Assembly: GCA_016718565.1 (NCBI GenBank)
Contig: JADKCZ010000008.1
Location: 1-64,000, forward strand
Direction of reading: 5' to 3'
Length of the DNA: 64,000 bases
From: Anaeromyxobacter sp.
Lineage (GTDB): Bacteria > Myxococcota > Myxococcia > Myxococcales > Anaeromyxobacteraceae
Position numbers and translations under genes: made by a program. Below the pieces are notes generated by a model that did not search any database, was not told the origin of the DNA, and saw only the letters and a program-made list of their open reading frames with translations. Below are positions 29,264 through 38,891 of the stretch, piece by piece; positions within the stretch are counted from its first letter, which is position 1, and each line of letters starts with the position of its first letter.

Positions 29264-30538
29264 TCAGGCGGGGGTGGGATCCGCGCGCCGGCGCGTCACC
29301 AGCACCATGGCCACCAGCACCGCCACCCCGACCACCGTCAGCGCCGCATCGGTGAGCAGGGCGCCGCGCGCCTCTGCCAGCCCGAAGGTCTTCTTGCCCC
29401 ACTCGCCGCCCAGGCCGTTCAGCCAGGTGACGTAGCTGATGGCCAGGTTGGCGGTGGCGTTGAAGAGGGCGTACTTGGTGGCGGTGGCGGCCGAGGCCCC
29501 CACCATCTCCAGCACCATGCCGGCCCAGGTGGCGAAGGCCACCCCACCGGCGAACATGTAGGTGAAGGTCCCCCAGGCGTAGGTCCAGGGCGTCAGCGGG
29601 GCCGCCGCCATGGCCACCGCGCACAGCGCCGTCAGGCCGCCCGAGGCGGCGTAGGCCACCCGGCGGCTCATGCGGTCGGACAGCACCCCGCCCAGCAGGG
29701 CCCCGAGCGCGCTGGCGATGCCGCCCCCCACCCCGTTGACCGCCGCCACCACGTTGGGGCTGGCCTGGTACTCCCCGGCGATGCCGGAGAAGAGGTTGGA
29801 CATGGCCATGCAGCCCACCGGGGCCAGGCAGATGATCAGGCCGGTGAAGCCGTCGCGGCTCGCCACGGTGCGCCCCAGGTCCCTGGCCATGGCCCACAGG
29901 TGGAGCGCGGTGGCCCGCAGCAGGCTGCCGGCCCGCGCCACCGCCGCGTCCACGGTGCGCGGCTCGACGATGCGCAGCCCCAGCGAGGCGCTGGCCAGCG
30001 CCACCAGGGCCATCACCAGCGCGGCCACCCGCACCCCGGCGGCCTCCGCCAGCACGATGGCCAGGCCGCCCAGCAGCCCGGTGCTGCCCACGTTGGAGGC
30101 CATGGCGAAGCCGCCCACCTTGCCCTTGTCCTCGAAGCGGGTGGTGGAGGCCATCAGGGCGTTGTTGGCGGCGTGCGCGGTGGTGGCCGCCGCCTGCAGG
30201 GCGGCCAGCCAGAGGGCGAAGAGCGGCATGTTGGCGAAGGGGTCGGGCACCAGCGCCAGGGCCAGGAAGAGGAGCGCGATGACCCCGCTCATGCCCAGGT
30301 ACCAGAGGCGCCGCACGCTCCCCAGGTCGAGCACCGGGATCCAGAGGAGCTTGATGGCGTGCGGCAGGTTGGCGGTGGCGGTGACGGTGGCCACCTCGGC
30401 CAGCCCGTAGCCGCGCAGCGACATCCAGAGCGGCACCGCGTAGGAGAGGAAGCCCACCGCCGCCCCGAACGGCAGGTCGAGGAAGAGGAAGTACCAGGGC
30501 GGCGTCGGGCGGTCGGGCGGGGCGGGCGGCGGCGTCAC
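29264..30538 (-). CDS. AmpG/PAT-like MFS transporter
   Basis: A 424-residue protein with twelve predicted helices. The N-terminal half begins WYFLFLDLPFGAAVGFLSYA, followed by the LWIPVLDLG loop; the C-terminal half contains SDRMSRRVAYA. It resembles AmpG-like members of the major facilitator superfamily, which import peptidoglycan fragments or acetyl-CoA, but the substrate cannot be fixed. It is followed by the B12-radical SAM gene and likely co-transcribed with it. Start is a GTG. Confidence 0.75.
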   Translation of the reverse strand: MTPPPAPPDRPTPPWYFLFLDLPFGAAVGFLSYAVPLWMSLRGYGLAEVATVTATANLPHAIKLLWIPVLDLGSVRRLWYLGMSGVIALLFLALALVPDPFANMPLFALWLAALQAAATTAHAANNALMASTTRFEDKGKVGGFAMASNVGSTGLLGGLAIVLAEAAGVRVAALVMALVALASASLGLRIVEPRTVDAAVARAGSLLRATALHLWAMARDLGRTVASRDGFTGLIICLAPVGCMAMSNLFSGIAGEYQASPNVVAAVNGVGGGIASALGALLGGVLSDRMSRRVAYAASGGLTALCAVAMAAAPLTPWTYAWGTFTYMFAGGVAFATWAGMVLEMVGASAATATKYALFNATANLAISYVTWLNGLGGEWGKKTFGLAEARGALLTDAALTVVGVAVLVAMVLVTRRRADPTPA

Positions 30539-30620
30539 GGGGGGCGCAGTGTAGCCGGAAACGAGGCGCCCCGGCCTCCCACCAGGGAGCCGGGGCGCGG
30601 GGTGCGGCCTGCGGCCGGGC

Positions 30621-31970
30621 CTAGATCAGGCCGTGGGCCACCATGGCCTTGGCCACCTTGATGAAGCCGGCCACGTTGGCGCCGACCACGTAGTTGCCCT
30701 TGGAGCCGAACTCCTCGGCGGTGTCCCAGCAGCTCTGGTGGATGTTCTTCATGATGTTGGCGAGCCGCTTCTCGGTGTACTCGAAGGTCCAGGAGTCGCG
30801 GCTGGCGTTCTGCTGCATCTCCAGCGCCGAGGTGGCCACGCCGCCGGCGTTGGCGGCCTTGCCGGGCCCGTAGGCGATCTTGGCGTCCAGGAAGACCTTC
30901 ACGCCCTCCGGCGTGGTGGGCATGTTGGCCCCCTCGCCCACCGCGATGCAGCCGTTCTTGACGAGCAAGGCGGCGTCCTTGCCGTTGAGCTCGTTCTGGG
31001 TGGCGGAGGGCATGGCCACCTGGCAGGGGATCTCCCAGATGTTGCCGCCGGCCACGAACTTCGCGTGCGTGCGGTACTCGACGTAGTCCTTGATGCGGCG
31101 CCGCTCGCGCTCCTTGAGCTGCTTGAGCAGCTCGAGGTCGATGCCCTTCTCGTCGTAGATGGTGCCGTTGGAGTCGGAGCAGGCCACCACCTTGCCGCCC
31201 AGCTGGTGGATCTTCTCGATGGTGTAGATGGCCACGTTGCCCGAGCCGGAGACCGTGCAGGTCTTGCCGCCGAAGGAGTCCTTGCGGACCTCCAGCATCT
31301 CCTTCACGAAGAAGGTGGCGCCGTAGCCGGTGGCCTCGGTGCGCACCAGCGAGCCGCCGTAGTCCAGCCCCTTGCCGGTGAGCACGCCCGCCTCGTAGCG
31401 CGAGGTGAGCCGCTTGTACTGGCCGTACATGTAGCCGATCTCGCGGCCGCCCACGCCGATGTCGCCGGCCGGGACGTCGGTGTGCTCCCCGATGTAGCGC
31501 CACAGCTCGGTCATGAAGCTCTGGCAGAAGCGCATCACCTCGTTGTCGCTCTTGCCCTTGGGGTCGAAGTCCGAGCCGCCCTTGCCGCCGCCGATGGGCA
31601 GGCCGGTCAGCGCGTTCTTGAAGATCTGCTCGAAGCCGAGGAACTTGATGATGCCCAGGTAGACCGAGGGGTGGAACCGCAGGCCACCCTTGTAGGGGCC
31701 GAGCGCGCTGTTGTACTGGACGCGGAAGCCGCGGTTGATCTGCACCTCGCCGCGGTCGTCCTGCCAGGGCACGCGGAAGATGATCTGCCGCTCCGGCTCG
31801 GCGATGCGCTCGATGATCTTGCGCTCGCGGAACTCCGGGTACTTGGCGAGGACCGGCCCGAGGGTCTCCAGCACCTCGCGAACGGCCTGGTGGAACTCCA
31901 CCTCGCCGGGGTTGCGCTTCAGCACGTCCTGGTAAACGGTCTCCAGCTTCTCGTCCATCTTGGTGGTCAC
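30621..31970 (-). CDS. gdhA: NADP-type glutamate dehydrogenase
   Basis: A 449-residue hexameric-type glutamate dehydrogenase, close to the usual 447. Visible are the substrate Lys block GPYKGGLRFHPSV, the catalytic Lys region GGGKGGSDFDPKGK, the nucleotide-binding GSGNVA, and the C-terminal CWDTAEEFG. It converts 2-oxoglutarate and ammonium to glutamate. I chose the GTG at 31970 because AGGAG lies nine bases upstream; the longer frame adds a poorly conserved stretch. It is divergently oriented to the PEP-synthase-like gene, with a 162-base shared promoter region. Confidence 0.9.
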   Translation of the reverse strand: MTTKMDEKLETVYQDVLKRNPGEVEFHQAVREVLETLGPVLAKYPEFRERKIIERIAEPERQIIFRVPWQDDRGEVQINRGFRVQYNSALGPYKGGLRFHPSVYLGIIKFLGFEQIFKNALTGLPIGGGKGGSDFDPKGKSDNEVMRFCQSFMTELWRYIGEHTDVPAGDIGVGGREIGYMYGQYKRLTSRYEAGVLTGKGLDYGGSLVRTEATGYGATFFVKEMLEVRKDSFGGKTCTVSGSGNVAIYTIEKIHQLGGKVVACSDSNGTIYDEKGIDLELLKQLKERERRRIKDYVEYRTHAKFVAGGNIWEIPCQVAMPSATQNELNGKDAALLVKNGCIAVGEGANMPTTPEGVKVFLDAKIAYGPGKAANAGGVATSALEMQQNASRDSWTFEYTEKRLANIMKNIHQSCWDTAEEFGSKGNYVVGANVAGFIKVAKAMVAHGLI

Positions 31971-32132
31971 GTGGTGCCGCTCCTGTTCGGTTGTGGGCGC
32001 GATCCCTGCCCGAAGGTCGTGCACTCTGCATGATTTCAGGGCACCATCGCAAGCGACCCCACCGCCGCTTCGACGATCAAGCGCCGGCTTTCACACGCGA
32101 ACCCGCGCCGCGGGCCCGGGAGCCCCTCCCCG

Positions 32133-34697
32133 ATGACCAGCCCAGCGGCTCCACCCAGCACCGGCCTGCCCGGCCTCGACCAGGTCCTGCAGGGGCTCAG
32201 GCCCGGCGACAACGTGGTCTGGCAGGTGGAGGCGGTGGACGACTACCGGCCGCTGGTGGCGCCCTTCGTGGCCCGGGCGGTGGCCGAGGGGCGCCGGGTG
32301 GTCTACTTCCGCTTCGCCCGCCACGCCCCGCTGGTGGAGCCCGCCGCGGGCGTCACGGTGCACCAGCTCTCCCCGGCCCTGGGGTTCGAGAGCTTCACCG
32401 CCGCCATCCACGCCGCCATCGAGGAGGCCGGGCCCGGCACCTTCCACGTCTTCGACTGCCTCTCCGACCTGGCGGCCGGCTGGTACAGCGACCTGATGCT
32501 GGGCAACTTCTTCATGGTCACCTGCCCGTACCTCTACGAGCTGGAGACCGTGACCTACTTCGCCCTGCTGCGCGAGTCGCACTCCAGCGAGGCGGTGGAC
32601 GCCATCCGCGAGACCACCCAGCTGCTGGTGGACGTCTTCAGGCACCGGCGCGAGACCTACCTGCACCCGCTCAAGGTGGACGGACGCCACTCGCCCACCA
32701 TGTACCTGCCGCACGCCTGGACCGGCGGCGCCTTCCGCGCCCTCACCGAGAGCGCCGAGCTCTCCGAGGCGCTCTCGGAGGTGGCCGAGCGGCGCGCCGA
32801 CGCGGTCGGCCGGCCGGACGTGTGGGAGCGGCGGGTGCTGGCGGCGCGCGAGGTGCGCGACGGCGTGCGGGCCGGGCGGCGCCGGCCGGAGGAGGAGCGC
32901 GACGCCTTCCAGCAGCTGCTGGGCATGCTGCTGACCCGCGACGAGCGCTTCGCCGCGCTGGCCTCGCAGCACCTGCTGCTCGACGACCTGCTGGCCATCC
33001 GCCGCCGCATGGTGGGCACCGGGCTGGTGGGCGGCAAGGCGGCCGGCATGCTGGTGGCGCGCGCCGTGCTGGTCAACGCCGACCCGGCCTGGGCCCGGCT
33101 GCTGGAGCCGCACGACTCCTGGTTCATCGGCTCGGACGTCTTCTACACCTACCTGGTGCGGAGCGGCTGCTGGCGGGCCCGCCGCGACCAGCGGCGCAGC
33201 GCCTCCTTCCTGGCCGGGGCCGAGGAGGCGCGCCGGCGGGTCCTGGAGGGCCGGTTCCCGGACTTCGTGCTGCGGCAGTTCGTGGCCCTGCTGGAGTACT
33301 ACGGGCAGTCGCCCATCGTGGTCCGCTCCAGCAGCCTGCTGGAGGACGGCTACGGCAACGCCTTCACCGGCAAGTACGAGAGCGTCTTCTGCGCCAACCA
33401 GGGCTCTCCGGCCGAGCGGCTGCGCGACTTCGTGGCGGCGGTCCAGGCGGTCTACGCCAGCGCCATGAGCGAGGAGGCGCTGCGCTACCGCGAGCGGCGC
33501 GGCCTGCTGGACCGCGACGAGCAGATGGCGGTGCTGGTGCAGCGGGTCTCCGGCGCGGTGCGCGGCGGCCTGTACTTCCCGCAGGTGGCGGGGGTGGCCC
33601 TCTCCTACAACCCCTACGTCTGGAACGTGCGCATCGACCCCCAGGCCGGCGTGGTGCGGCTGGTCTTCGGCCTGGGCACCCGGGCGGTGGACCGGGCCGA
33701 CGACGACTACACCCGCATCGTGGCCCTCAACGCCCCCACCCTGCGACCCGAGTCCGGCCTCGACGAGCTGACCGAGTACGCCCAGCACCGGGTGGACGTC
33801 CTCGACCTCGAGCAGCGCCGGCTGGTCTCGCTGCGCCTCGACGAGGTGCTGGCGCGGGCGCCCGGGCTGCCCATGGCGCTCTTCGGCACGCCGCGCGGCC
33901 AGGGCTGGGTCCTCACCTTCGACCAGCTGCTCTGGTCCACCCCGCTGGTGGAGCGGCTCCGCGAGCTGCTGGTCCGGCTGCGCGACGCCTACCGCTGCCC
34001 GGTGGACGTGGAGTTCACCGGCAACTTCGTCGGCGAGGGCGAGCTCCGGCTCAACCTGGTGCAGTGCCGCCCGCTGCAGGTGCGCGAGGGCGGCGCCGTG
34101 CTGCCGGCCCCCACCGGCCTGGCTGAGCAGGACGTGCTGCTCCGCTCGCGCGGCCCCATGGTGGGCCCGAGCGCCCACACCCCCATCGACCGCGTGGTCT
34201 ACGTGGACCCGGACGCCTACGCGCAGCTGGGCACCGGCGATCGCCACGAGGTGGGGCGGGTCATCGGCCGGCTCACGGCGCTGGACCGGGCCGGGCTGCT
34301 CAAGGTGCTGTTGCTCGGCCCGGGGCGCTGGGGCACCACCACGCCGGCGCTGGGCGTGCCGGTCTCGTTCGCCGAGATCCAGCGCGTCTCGGTGCTCTGC
34401 GAGGTGATGCGCCTGGGTGACGTGGTGCCCGACGTCTCGCTCGGCTCCCACTTCTTCAACGACCTGGTGGAGGAGGACATGCTGTACCTGGCCATCTTCC
34501 CCACCCTGCCCGGCCACGCCCTGGCCGAGGCCACCCTGCGCGCCGCCCCCAACCGCCTGCCGGCGCTGCTGCCGGACGACGCCCGCCTGGCCGGGGTGGT
34601 GCGGGTGGTGGACTTCCCGGCCCACGGCGAGGGGACGCTCTGGCTCAACGCCGACTGCGTCCGGCAGGAGGCGGTCTGCTACCGGGTGCCCGGCTGA
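32133..34697 (+). CDS. RecA-like / PEP-synthase N-terminal fusion protein
   Basis: An 854-residue protein. Residues 8-210 resemble a KaiC/RecA-type domain beginning GLPGLDQVLQGLRPGDNVVW, where the usual Walker A (GxxGxGKS/T) is missing. Residues about 290-640 form the ATP-grasp N-domain of PEP synthase / pyruvate phosphate dikinase: VGGKAAGMLVAR, IVVRSSSLLEDG and FTGKYESVF, and VEFTGNFVGEGELRLNLVQCRPL at the end. The His-phosphocarrier and PEP-binding barrel are absent. A C-terminal 200-residue region has no clear family. It probably is a phosphotransfer or regulatory protein. It diverges from gdhA and precedes the aminotransferase by 64 bases. Confidence 0.7.
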   Translation: MTSPAAPPSTGLPGLDQVLQGLRPGDNVVWQVEAVDDYRPLVAPFVARAVAEGRRVVYFRFARHAPLVEPAAGVTVHQLSPALGFESFTAAIHAAIEEAGPGTFHVFDCLSDLAAGWYSDLMLGNFFMVTCPYLYELETVTYFALLRESHSSEAVDAIRETTQLLVDVFRHRRETYLHPLKVDGRHSPTMYLPHAWTGGAFRALTESAELSEALSEVAERRADAVGRPDVWERRVLAAREVRDGVRAGRRRPEEERDAFQQLLGMLLTRDERFAALASQHLLLDDLLAIRRRMVGTGLVGGKAAGMLVARAVLVNADPAWARLLEPHDSWFIGSDVFYTYLVRSGCWRARRDQRRSASFLAGAEEARRRVLEGRFPDFVLRQFVALLEYYGQSPIVVRSSSLLEDGYGNAFTGKYESVFCANQGSPAERLRDFVAAVQAVYASAMSEEALRYRERRGLLDRDEQMAVLVQRVSGAVRGGLYFPQVAGVALSYNPYVWNVRIDPQAGVVRLVFGLGTRAVDRADDDYTRIVALNAPTLRPESGLDELTEYAQHRVDVLDLEQRRLVSLRLDEVLARAPGLPMALFGTPRGQGWVLTFDQLLWSTPLVERLRELLVRLRDAYRCPVDVEFTGNFVGEGELRLNLVQCRPLQVREGGAVLPAPTGLAEQDVLLRSRGPMVGPSAHTPIDRVVYVDPDAYAQLGTGDRHEVGRVIGRLTALDRAGLLKVLLLGPGRWGTTTPALGVPVSFAEIQRVSVLCEVMRLGDVVPDVSLGSHFFNDLVEEDMLYLAIFPTLPGHALAEATLRAAPNRLPALLPDDARLAGVVRVVDFPAHGEGTLWLNADCVRQEAVCYRVPG

Positions 34698-34761
34698 GGG
34701 TCGAGGTCCCCGCCGAGGTCTGCTAGGCTGGCCCGCCCCCTTCGACGGAGATCCACCACCC

Positions 34762-36117
34762 GTGTCAGTCCGCCTCGAGAACATCGGCCGCGGCGTCCGC
34801 GAGACCCAGTACGCGGTGCGCGGCCCCATCGTGGCTCGCGCCCAGGAGCTGGAGCAGCAGGGCCGCGAGATCATCTGGTGCAACATCGGCAACCCCCAGT
34901 CGCTGGGCCAGCGGCCGCTCACCTGGGTCCGCCAGGCCCTGGCCCTGGCCGAGTACCCGGCCCTGGCCGAGCAGGCCGCCTTCCCGTCCGACGTGGTGGA
35001 GGTGGCCCGCGAGATCCAGCGGGGCTCGCAGCACGGCCTGGGCGCCTACACCGAGTCGAAGGGCTTCCGCTTCGTGCGCGACGCCGTGGCGGCCTTCATC
35101 CAGGCGCGCGACGGCATCCCGGCCGACCCCGAGGCCATCTACCTGACCGACGGCGCCTCCAAGGCCGCCCAGGCGGTCCTCAACCTGCTCATCTCGGGGC
35201 CCCAGGATGGCGTGCTCATCCCCATCCCGCAGTACCCGCTCTACTCGGCCACCATCACCCTCTACGGCGGCGCCCAGCTCCCCTACCTGCTCGACGAGGC
35301 GCACGACTGGAAGCTGACCCGCGAGGAGCTGGAGCGGTCGGTGGCCGAGGCCCGGCTGCGGGGCATCACCCCGCGGGCCATCGTGGTCATCAACCCGGGC
35401 AACCCGACCGGCGCGGTGCTGCGCCAGGCCGAGGTGGAGATGGTGCTCGACTTCGCCCGGGCCCACGACCTGGCGGTGCTGGCCGACGAGGTCTACCAGG
35501 AGAACGTCTACCGGCCGGGCGACCGCTTCTTCTCCTTCGCCAGCGCGCTGGAGCGCCAGGGGCTGCGGGACGTCTCGCTCTTCAGCTTCCACTCCACCTC
35601 CAAGGGGCTCATGGGCGAGTGCGGCCACCGCGGCGGCTACGTCGAGTGCCGCAACGTGAACCCAGAGGTGATGCACGAGGTCATCAAGCTGCAGTCCGTC
35701 TCGCTGTGCGCCAACGCGGCCGGCCAGATCGTCACCTACCTGATGGTGCGCGGCCCGAGGCCGGGGGGGCCCTCGCACGCCCGCTGGGTGGCCGAGAAGC
35801 TCGAGACCTTCGACAGCCTGGCCCGCCGCGCCGAGCTGCTGGAGCGCGGCCTCAACGCCGTGCCCGGCATCCAGTGCAACGCCGTGGCCGGCGCCATGTA
35901 CGCCTTCCCGCGCATCACCCTGCCCCCCGGGGTGACCGATTCGCAGTGGTGCCTGGCGCTGCTGGAGGAGACCGGCATCTGCGTGGTGCCCGGCAGCGGC
36001 TTCGGGCAGGCCCCCGGGACCTGGCACTTCCGCACCACCATCCTGCCGCCCATCGAGCAGATCGAGCAGGTGGTGGAGCGCCTGGGCGCCTTCCACCGGA
36101 AGTTCACGGGGCGCTGA
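34762..36117 (+). CDS. Alanine aminotransferase, eukaryotic GPT-like
   Basis: A 451-residue class I/II aminotransferase starting at a GTG with GGAG ahead. It has GNPQSLGQ near the N-terminus, NPGNPTGAVL, LADEVYQENVY and the PLP-lysine region FHSTSKGLMGECGHRGGY. The SKGLMGECG block is characteristic of GPT-like alanine aminotransferases. Reaction: alanine plus 2-oxoglutarate to pyruvate plus glutamate. This fits its place beside glutamate dehydrogenase and the PEP-synthase-like protein, a pyruvate-nitrogen node. A terminator hairpin follows. Confidence 0.85.
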   Translation: MSVRLENIGRGVRETQYAVRGPIVARAQELEQQGREIIWCNIGNPQSLGQRPLTWVRQALALAEYPALAEQAAFPSDVVEVAREIQRGSQHGLGAYTESKGFRFVRDAVAAFIQARDGIPADPEAIYLTDGASKAAQAVLNLLISGPQDGVLIPIPQYPLYSATITLYGGAQLPYLLDEAHDWKLTREELERSVAEARLRGITPRAIVVINPGNPTGAVLRQAEVEMVLDFARAHDLAVLADEVYQENVYRPGDRFFSFASALERQGLRDVSLFSFHSTSKGLMGECGHRGGYVECRNVNPEVMHEVIKLQSVSLCANAAGQIVTYLMVRGPRPGGPSHARWVAEKLETFDSLARRAELLERGLNAVPGIQCNAVAGAMYAFPRITLPPGVTDSQWCLALLEETGICVVPGSGFGQAPGTWHFRTTILPPIEQIEQVVERLGAFHRKFTGR

Positions 36118-36137
36118 GCCGCGGGCCTGAACGGAGC

Positions 36138-36167
36138 GGGGCGGAGGCGCGCTGGCGCCCCCGCCCC
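36138..36167. terminator. Convergent hairpin terminator
   Basis: GGGGCGGAGGCGC and GCGCCCCCGCCCC form a 13-bp stem with one mismatch and a GCTG loop. It lies 21 bases after the aminotransferase stop and 43 bases beyond the end of the converging decaheme gene. The same stem with another loop is found at 39167-39196. Confidence 0.65.
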
Positions 36168-36209
36168 GGATTCACCCGGGGGGCCGGAGCCCCCCGTCAG
36201 CCCGGCCCG

Positions 36210-38891
36210 CTACGGGACCGCGTCGAGCAGCGTCTGCCGGCCGGCCTCGAAGGTGGTCGGCACCCAGCCGCCGCCATAGGCGTGCGCCCGCAGGTAGAAC
36301 TGCGTGGTCGCGGAGCCCGACTGGTGGCAGCTCATGCAGGAGGCCGCGGTGGGCCCCATGAGCACGTCGTCCAGCTGGTTGCCCCACGGCGCGGCGCCGG
36401 CGTCGACCGTCAGGGCCACGCCCTTGCTGCCGTCCACCGCCGCCGGCACCCAGCCGTCGGCGTGGCAGGCGCCGCAGTTGTTCAGCGCCTGCGGGTAGTG
36501 CACCAGGATGACGTTGTGGACCTGCCACACGCCCACGGTGCTGAGCGCGCCGGTGGTGGTGTTGCAGCTGCCGTCCGCGTTGACCGCGGGGACCCGGTCG
36601 GACGTGCCGTTGGCGACGGAGCCGGAGACCGGGTAGTAGGTCACCGGGAGCCCCTCGCTGCCCCGGCAGGTGACGCCGCCGGTGGTCGGCCAGCCCCGGT
36701 TCGCCACGGCGTCGTCGACGGCCGCCTGGCTGCCGAACAGGTAGATGCCGCGGGTCCGGTAGATGACGTAGGCCTTCCCGGACTCACCGGCCGAGTGGAT
36801 GGCGTGGATCATGGTGCGCATGTCGTAGGCCTCGCCGGGCTTGCCGTCGTAGGCCTCGGCGGCGGTGACGCCGAAGCCGACCCGGACGTTGGTCTCGTTG
36901 CCGGCCGGGTTGTGGCAGGTGACGCAGAGGTCGACGCTGTCCACCCGGTTGCCGCCGTGCTGGTAGAGCGTGCCCTTGTGGCAGGTCAGGCACTTGGCGG
37001 TGTCGATGATGGTGCGGCGCGGCGCACCGGCCGTGGCGGCGCCGTCGGCGGCCGGGACCACGAACGGGTAGGTCGGGCTCTTGGCGCGGGCCTGGATGAA
37101 CTCGCCGGTGGTGCCGGCGGCCGGGGCGTAGCGCAGCTGCGGCTTGCCCTGCAGCGCCATGGTCCCCTTGGCCCCGGCGGCGACGAAGGTGTCGACCGGG
37201 GTGGTGGTGGTGGCCACGTTGGCGGCGCAGGTGGTGTTGGCGCTGGCCAGCGTGGCGCTGGTGGCCGGCTGGCCCGGCGAGACGTTCCCGGGCCGGTTGG
37301 CGTTCACCCAGTCGTCGCCCTGGCCGTAGGCCTTGATGAACTGGGCGTTGCTGGCCGACTTGCCGGTGGCGGCGTCGGCGACCACGTCCAGGAAGACCGG
37401 CCCGGCGGTGAAGTCGGTGTTGCAGGGGTTGATGGCCGCGCCGTCGTAGCTGGCCGTCCAGGTGACCAGGTAGTTGGCGCCGGCGCGGGAGACGCCGGTG
37501 ATGGCCAGCGCGAACTTCTCACCCTCGTCGACCGACACGTCGGTGCCGTTCCAGATCAGGCCGTTCCGCTCGGTCTTGAAGCCGTTGTGGAAGTCGTTGG
37601 TGGCGTCGATGGCCGGGTTGGCGGCGTGGCAGGTCGCGCAGTCGGTCGCCACCGTGAAGGTGCGGTGGAAGGCCGCCGTGCCGCCGGCGACGGTCTTGGT
37701 CCAGCCGTCCCAGCTGTCGTGGCAGGAGAAGCACAGGGCGTAGGAGACCGGGGCCGAGGCCACCGCCGCCAGCCGCGCCGGGCTGTCGTGGCAGGTCGAG
37801 CAGTTGTTCATGTAGCCGGGGAAGCCGACCGAGAAGTTGAACTGGTTCCCGTTGGTCCAGGTGAAGGTGTACTGCCCGTCCGGCATGTTGTGGGAGTTGT
37901 GGATGCCGTGGACGATGCCCATGAGCCCGCTGCCCGCCCCGGGGAGGCGCGGATCCGCGGAGCCCACCCGGTTGTGGCAGACGATGCAGGCCCCGACGCC
38001 CTGGGGGTTGGTCACGTCGTGCGCCGCGCCGCGCCACACGTGGTTGTCGTGGCAGTTGATGCAGGCCTGGTCACCCACCACGTCGTTCGGGCGGGTCCCG
38101 AGGTACGCCACGGCCGTGGCGGTGGCGCCGGCCGGGTTCATGGTGCTGAGCATGAAGGCCGTGTCGGCCGCCGGGGGCGCCGTGAACGCCGTGCCGAGGA
38201 TGGTGGCGGTGTAGTTGCCGTTGCCGCTGTGGACCACGCTCCAGTTGGCCGAGGTGATCTTGGTGCGCACGCCGGCGGGGCCGGAGGCGTTCGGGGCGAC
38301 CTGCGTGTAGGTGGGCGCCAGGCTGTAGATCCACCAGGCGTCCTCGTTGTGGGCCAGCGAGTCCTGGGCCTTGGCCAGGAAGTCGTAGCGGGGCACGCCG
38401 TTCACCTTGACGTTGAAGCGCACGGTGACGTTGTTGCTCACGCTGTCCAGGCTCACGGCGGGCAGCTGCACGCCGCCCACCAGGACCGCGGCGCCGGTCG
38501 CGCTCCAGTGCTGCAGCTTGACCTGCACGCCGTTCCGGTCCGGCAGCGCGTGCGTCGCGGGGAGGCCGGCGTCGTGGCAGCCGGCGCAGGTCTCGATCAC
38601 GGCGACTCCGAGCGGGCCGCTCGGGCCGACCGGTCCCACGGGGCCGGTCGGGCCGACGGGGCCGGTGGGGCCGATGGGGCCGGTCGGGCCGACGGCGCCG
38701 GTCTCGCCGGCCGGGCCGGTCGGTCCGGTCGGGCCAGCCGGGCCGGACGGGCCGGACGAACCAGCCGGACCGGTGGCGCCGTTGGCACCGTCGGCGCCGG
38801 CCGGGCCGGTGTCGCCGGCGCACGCGGTGAACAGGATCGCGAGCGCCGCACCACACAGCACGGTGAGCCCGTAACGCGCAGAAGTTGACAT
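36210..38891 (-). CDS. Decaheme c-type lipoprotein with collagen-like stalk (OmcA/MtrC family), copy 1
   Basis: The 893-residue protein has a signal ending in FTAC (lipidated Cys24) and 23 uninterrupted Gly-X-Y triplets (residues 26-94). Ten CxxCH sites follow: CAGCH, CINCH, CIVCH, CSTCH, CFSCH, CATCH, CLTCH, CVTCH, CGACH, CMSCH. Heme order and His-rich spacing match the OmcA/MtrC decaheme family of outer-membrane cytochromes that reduce extracellular metals. The collagen-like block is an insertion between the anchor and the first heme. The ATG at 38891 has GGGGAGGG just upstream. Copy 2 lies 347 bases further on the same strand, so the pair probably arose by duplication. Surface exposure is inferred from the family. 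Confidence 0.9.
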   Translation of the reverse strand: MSTSARYGLTVLCGAALAILFTACAGDTGPAGADGANGATGPAGSSGPSGPAGPTGPTGPAGETGAVGPTGPIGPTGPVGPTGPVGPVGPSGPLGVAVIETCAGCHDAGLPATHALPDRNGVQVKLQHWSATGAAVLVGGVQLPAVSLDSVSNNVTVRFNVKVNGVPRYDFLAKAQDSLAHNEDAWWIYSLAPTYTQVAPNASGPAGVRTKITSANWSVVHSGNGNYTATILGTAFTAPPAADTAFMLSTMNPAGATATAVAYLGTRPNDVVGDQACINCHDNHVWRGAAHDVTNPQGVGACIVCHNRVGSADPRLPGAGSGLMGIVHGIHNSHNMPDGQYTFTWTNGNQFNFSVGFPGYMNNCSTCHDSPARLAAVASAPVSYALCFSCHDSWDGWTKTVAGGTAAFHRTFTVATDCATCHAANPAIDATNDFHNGFKTERNGLIWNGTDVSVDEGEKFALAITGVSRAGANYLVTWTASYDGAAINPCNTDFTAGPVFLDVVADAATGKSASNAQFIKAYGQGDDWVNANRPGNVSPGQPATSATLASANTTCAANVATTTTPVDTFVAAGAKGTMALQGKPQLRYAPAAGTTGEFIQARAKSPTYPFVVPAADGAATAGAPRRTIIDTAKCLTCHKGTLYQHGGNRVDSVDLCVTCHNPAGNETNVRVGFGVTAAEAYDGKPGEAYDMRTMIHAIHSAGESGKAYVIYRTRGIYLFGSQAAVDDAVANRGWPTTGGVTCRGSEGLPVTYYPVSGSVANGTSDRVPAVNADGSCNTTTGALSTVGVWQVHNVILVHYPQALNNCGACHADGWVPAAVDGSKGVALTVDAGAAPWGNQLDDVLMGPTAASCMSCHQSGSATTQFYLRAHAYGGGWVPTTFEAGRQTLLDAVP
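38610..38816 (-). repeat. Collagen-like Gly-X-Y coding repeat of decaheme copy 1
   Basis: Twenty-three consecutive Gly-X-Y triplets, dominated by GPT, GPV and GPA, encoded by GGC/GGS CCG/CCS-type codons. The block has no interruption and ends with GPL just before the first heme region. Confidence 0.9.

Noticed and set aside
34878..38888. A 1,336-residue open frame on the plus strand
   Set aside because: It opposes the first decaheme gene and the frame of the aminotransferase; only the plus-strand aminotransferase and minus-strand decaheme have motifs.
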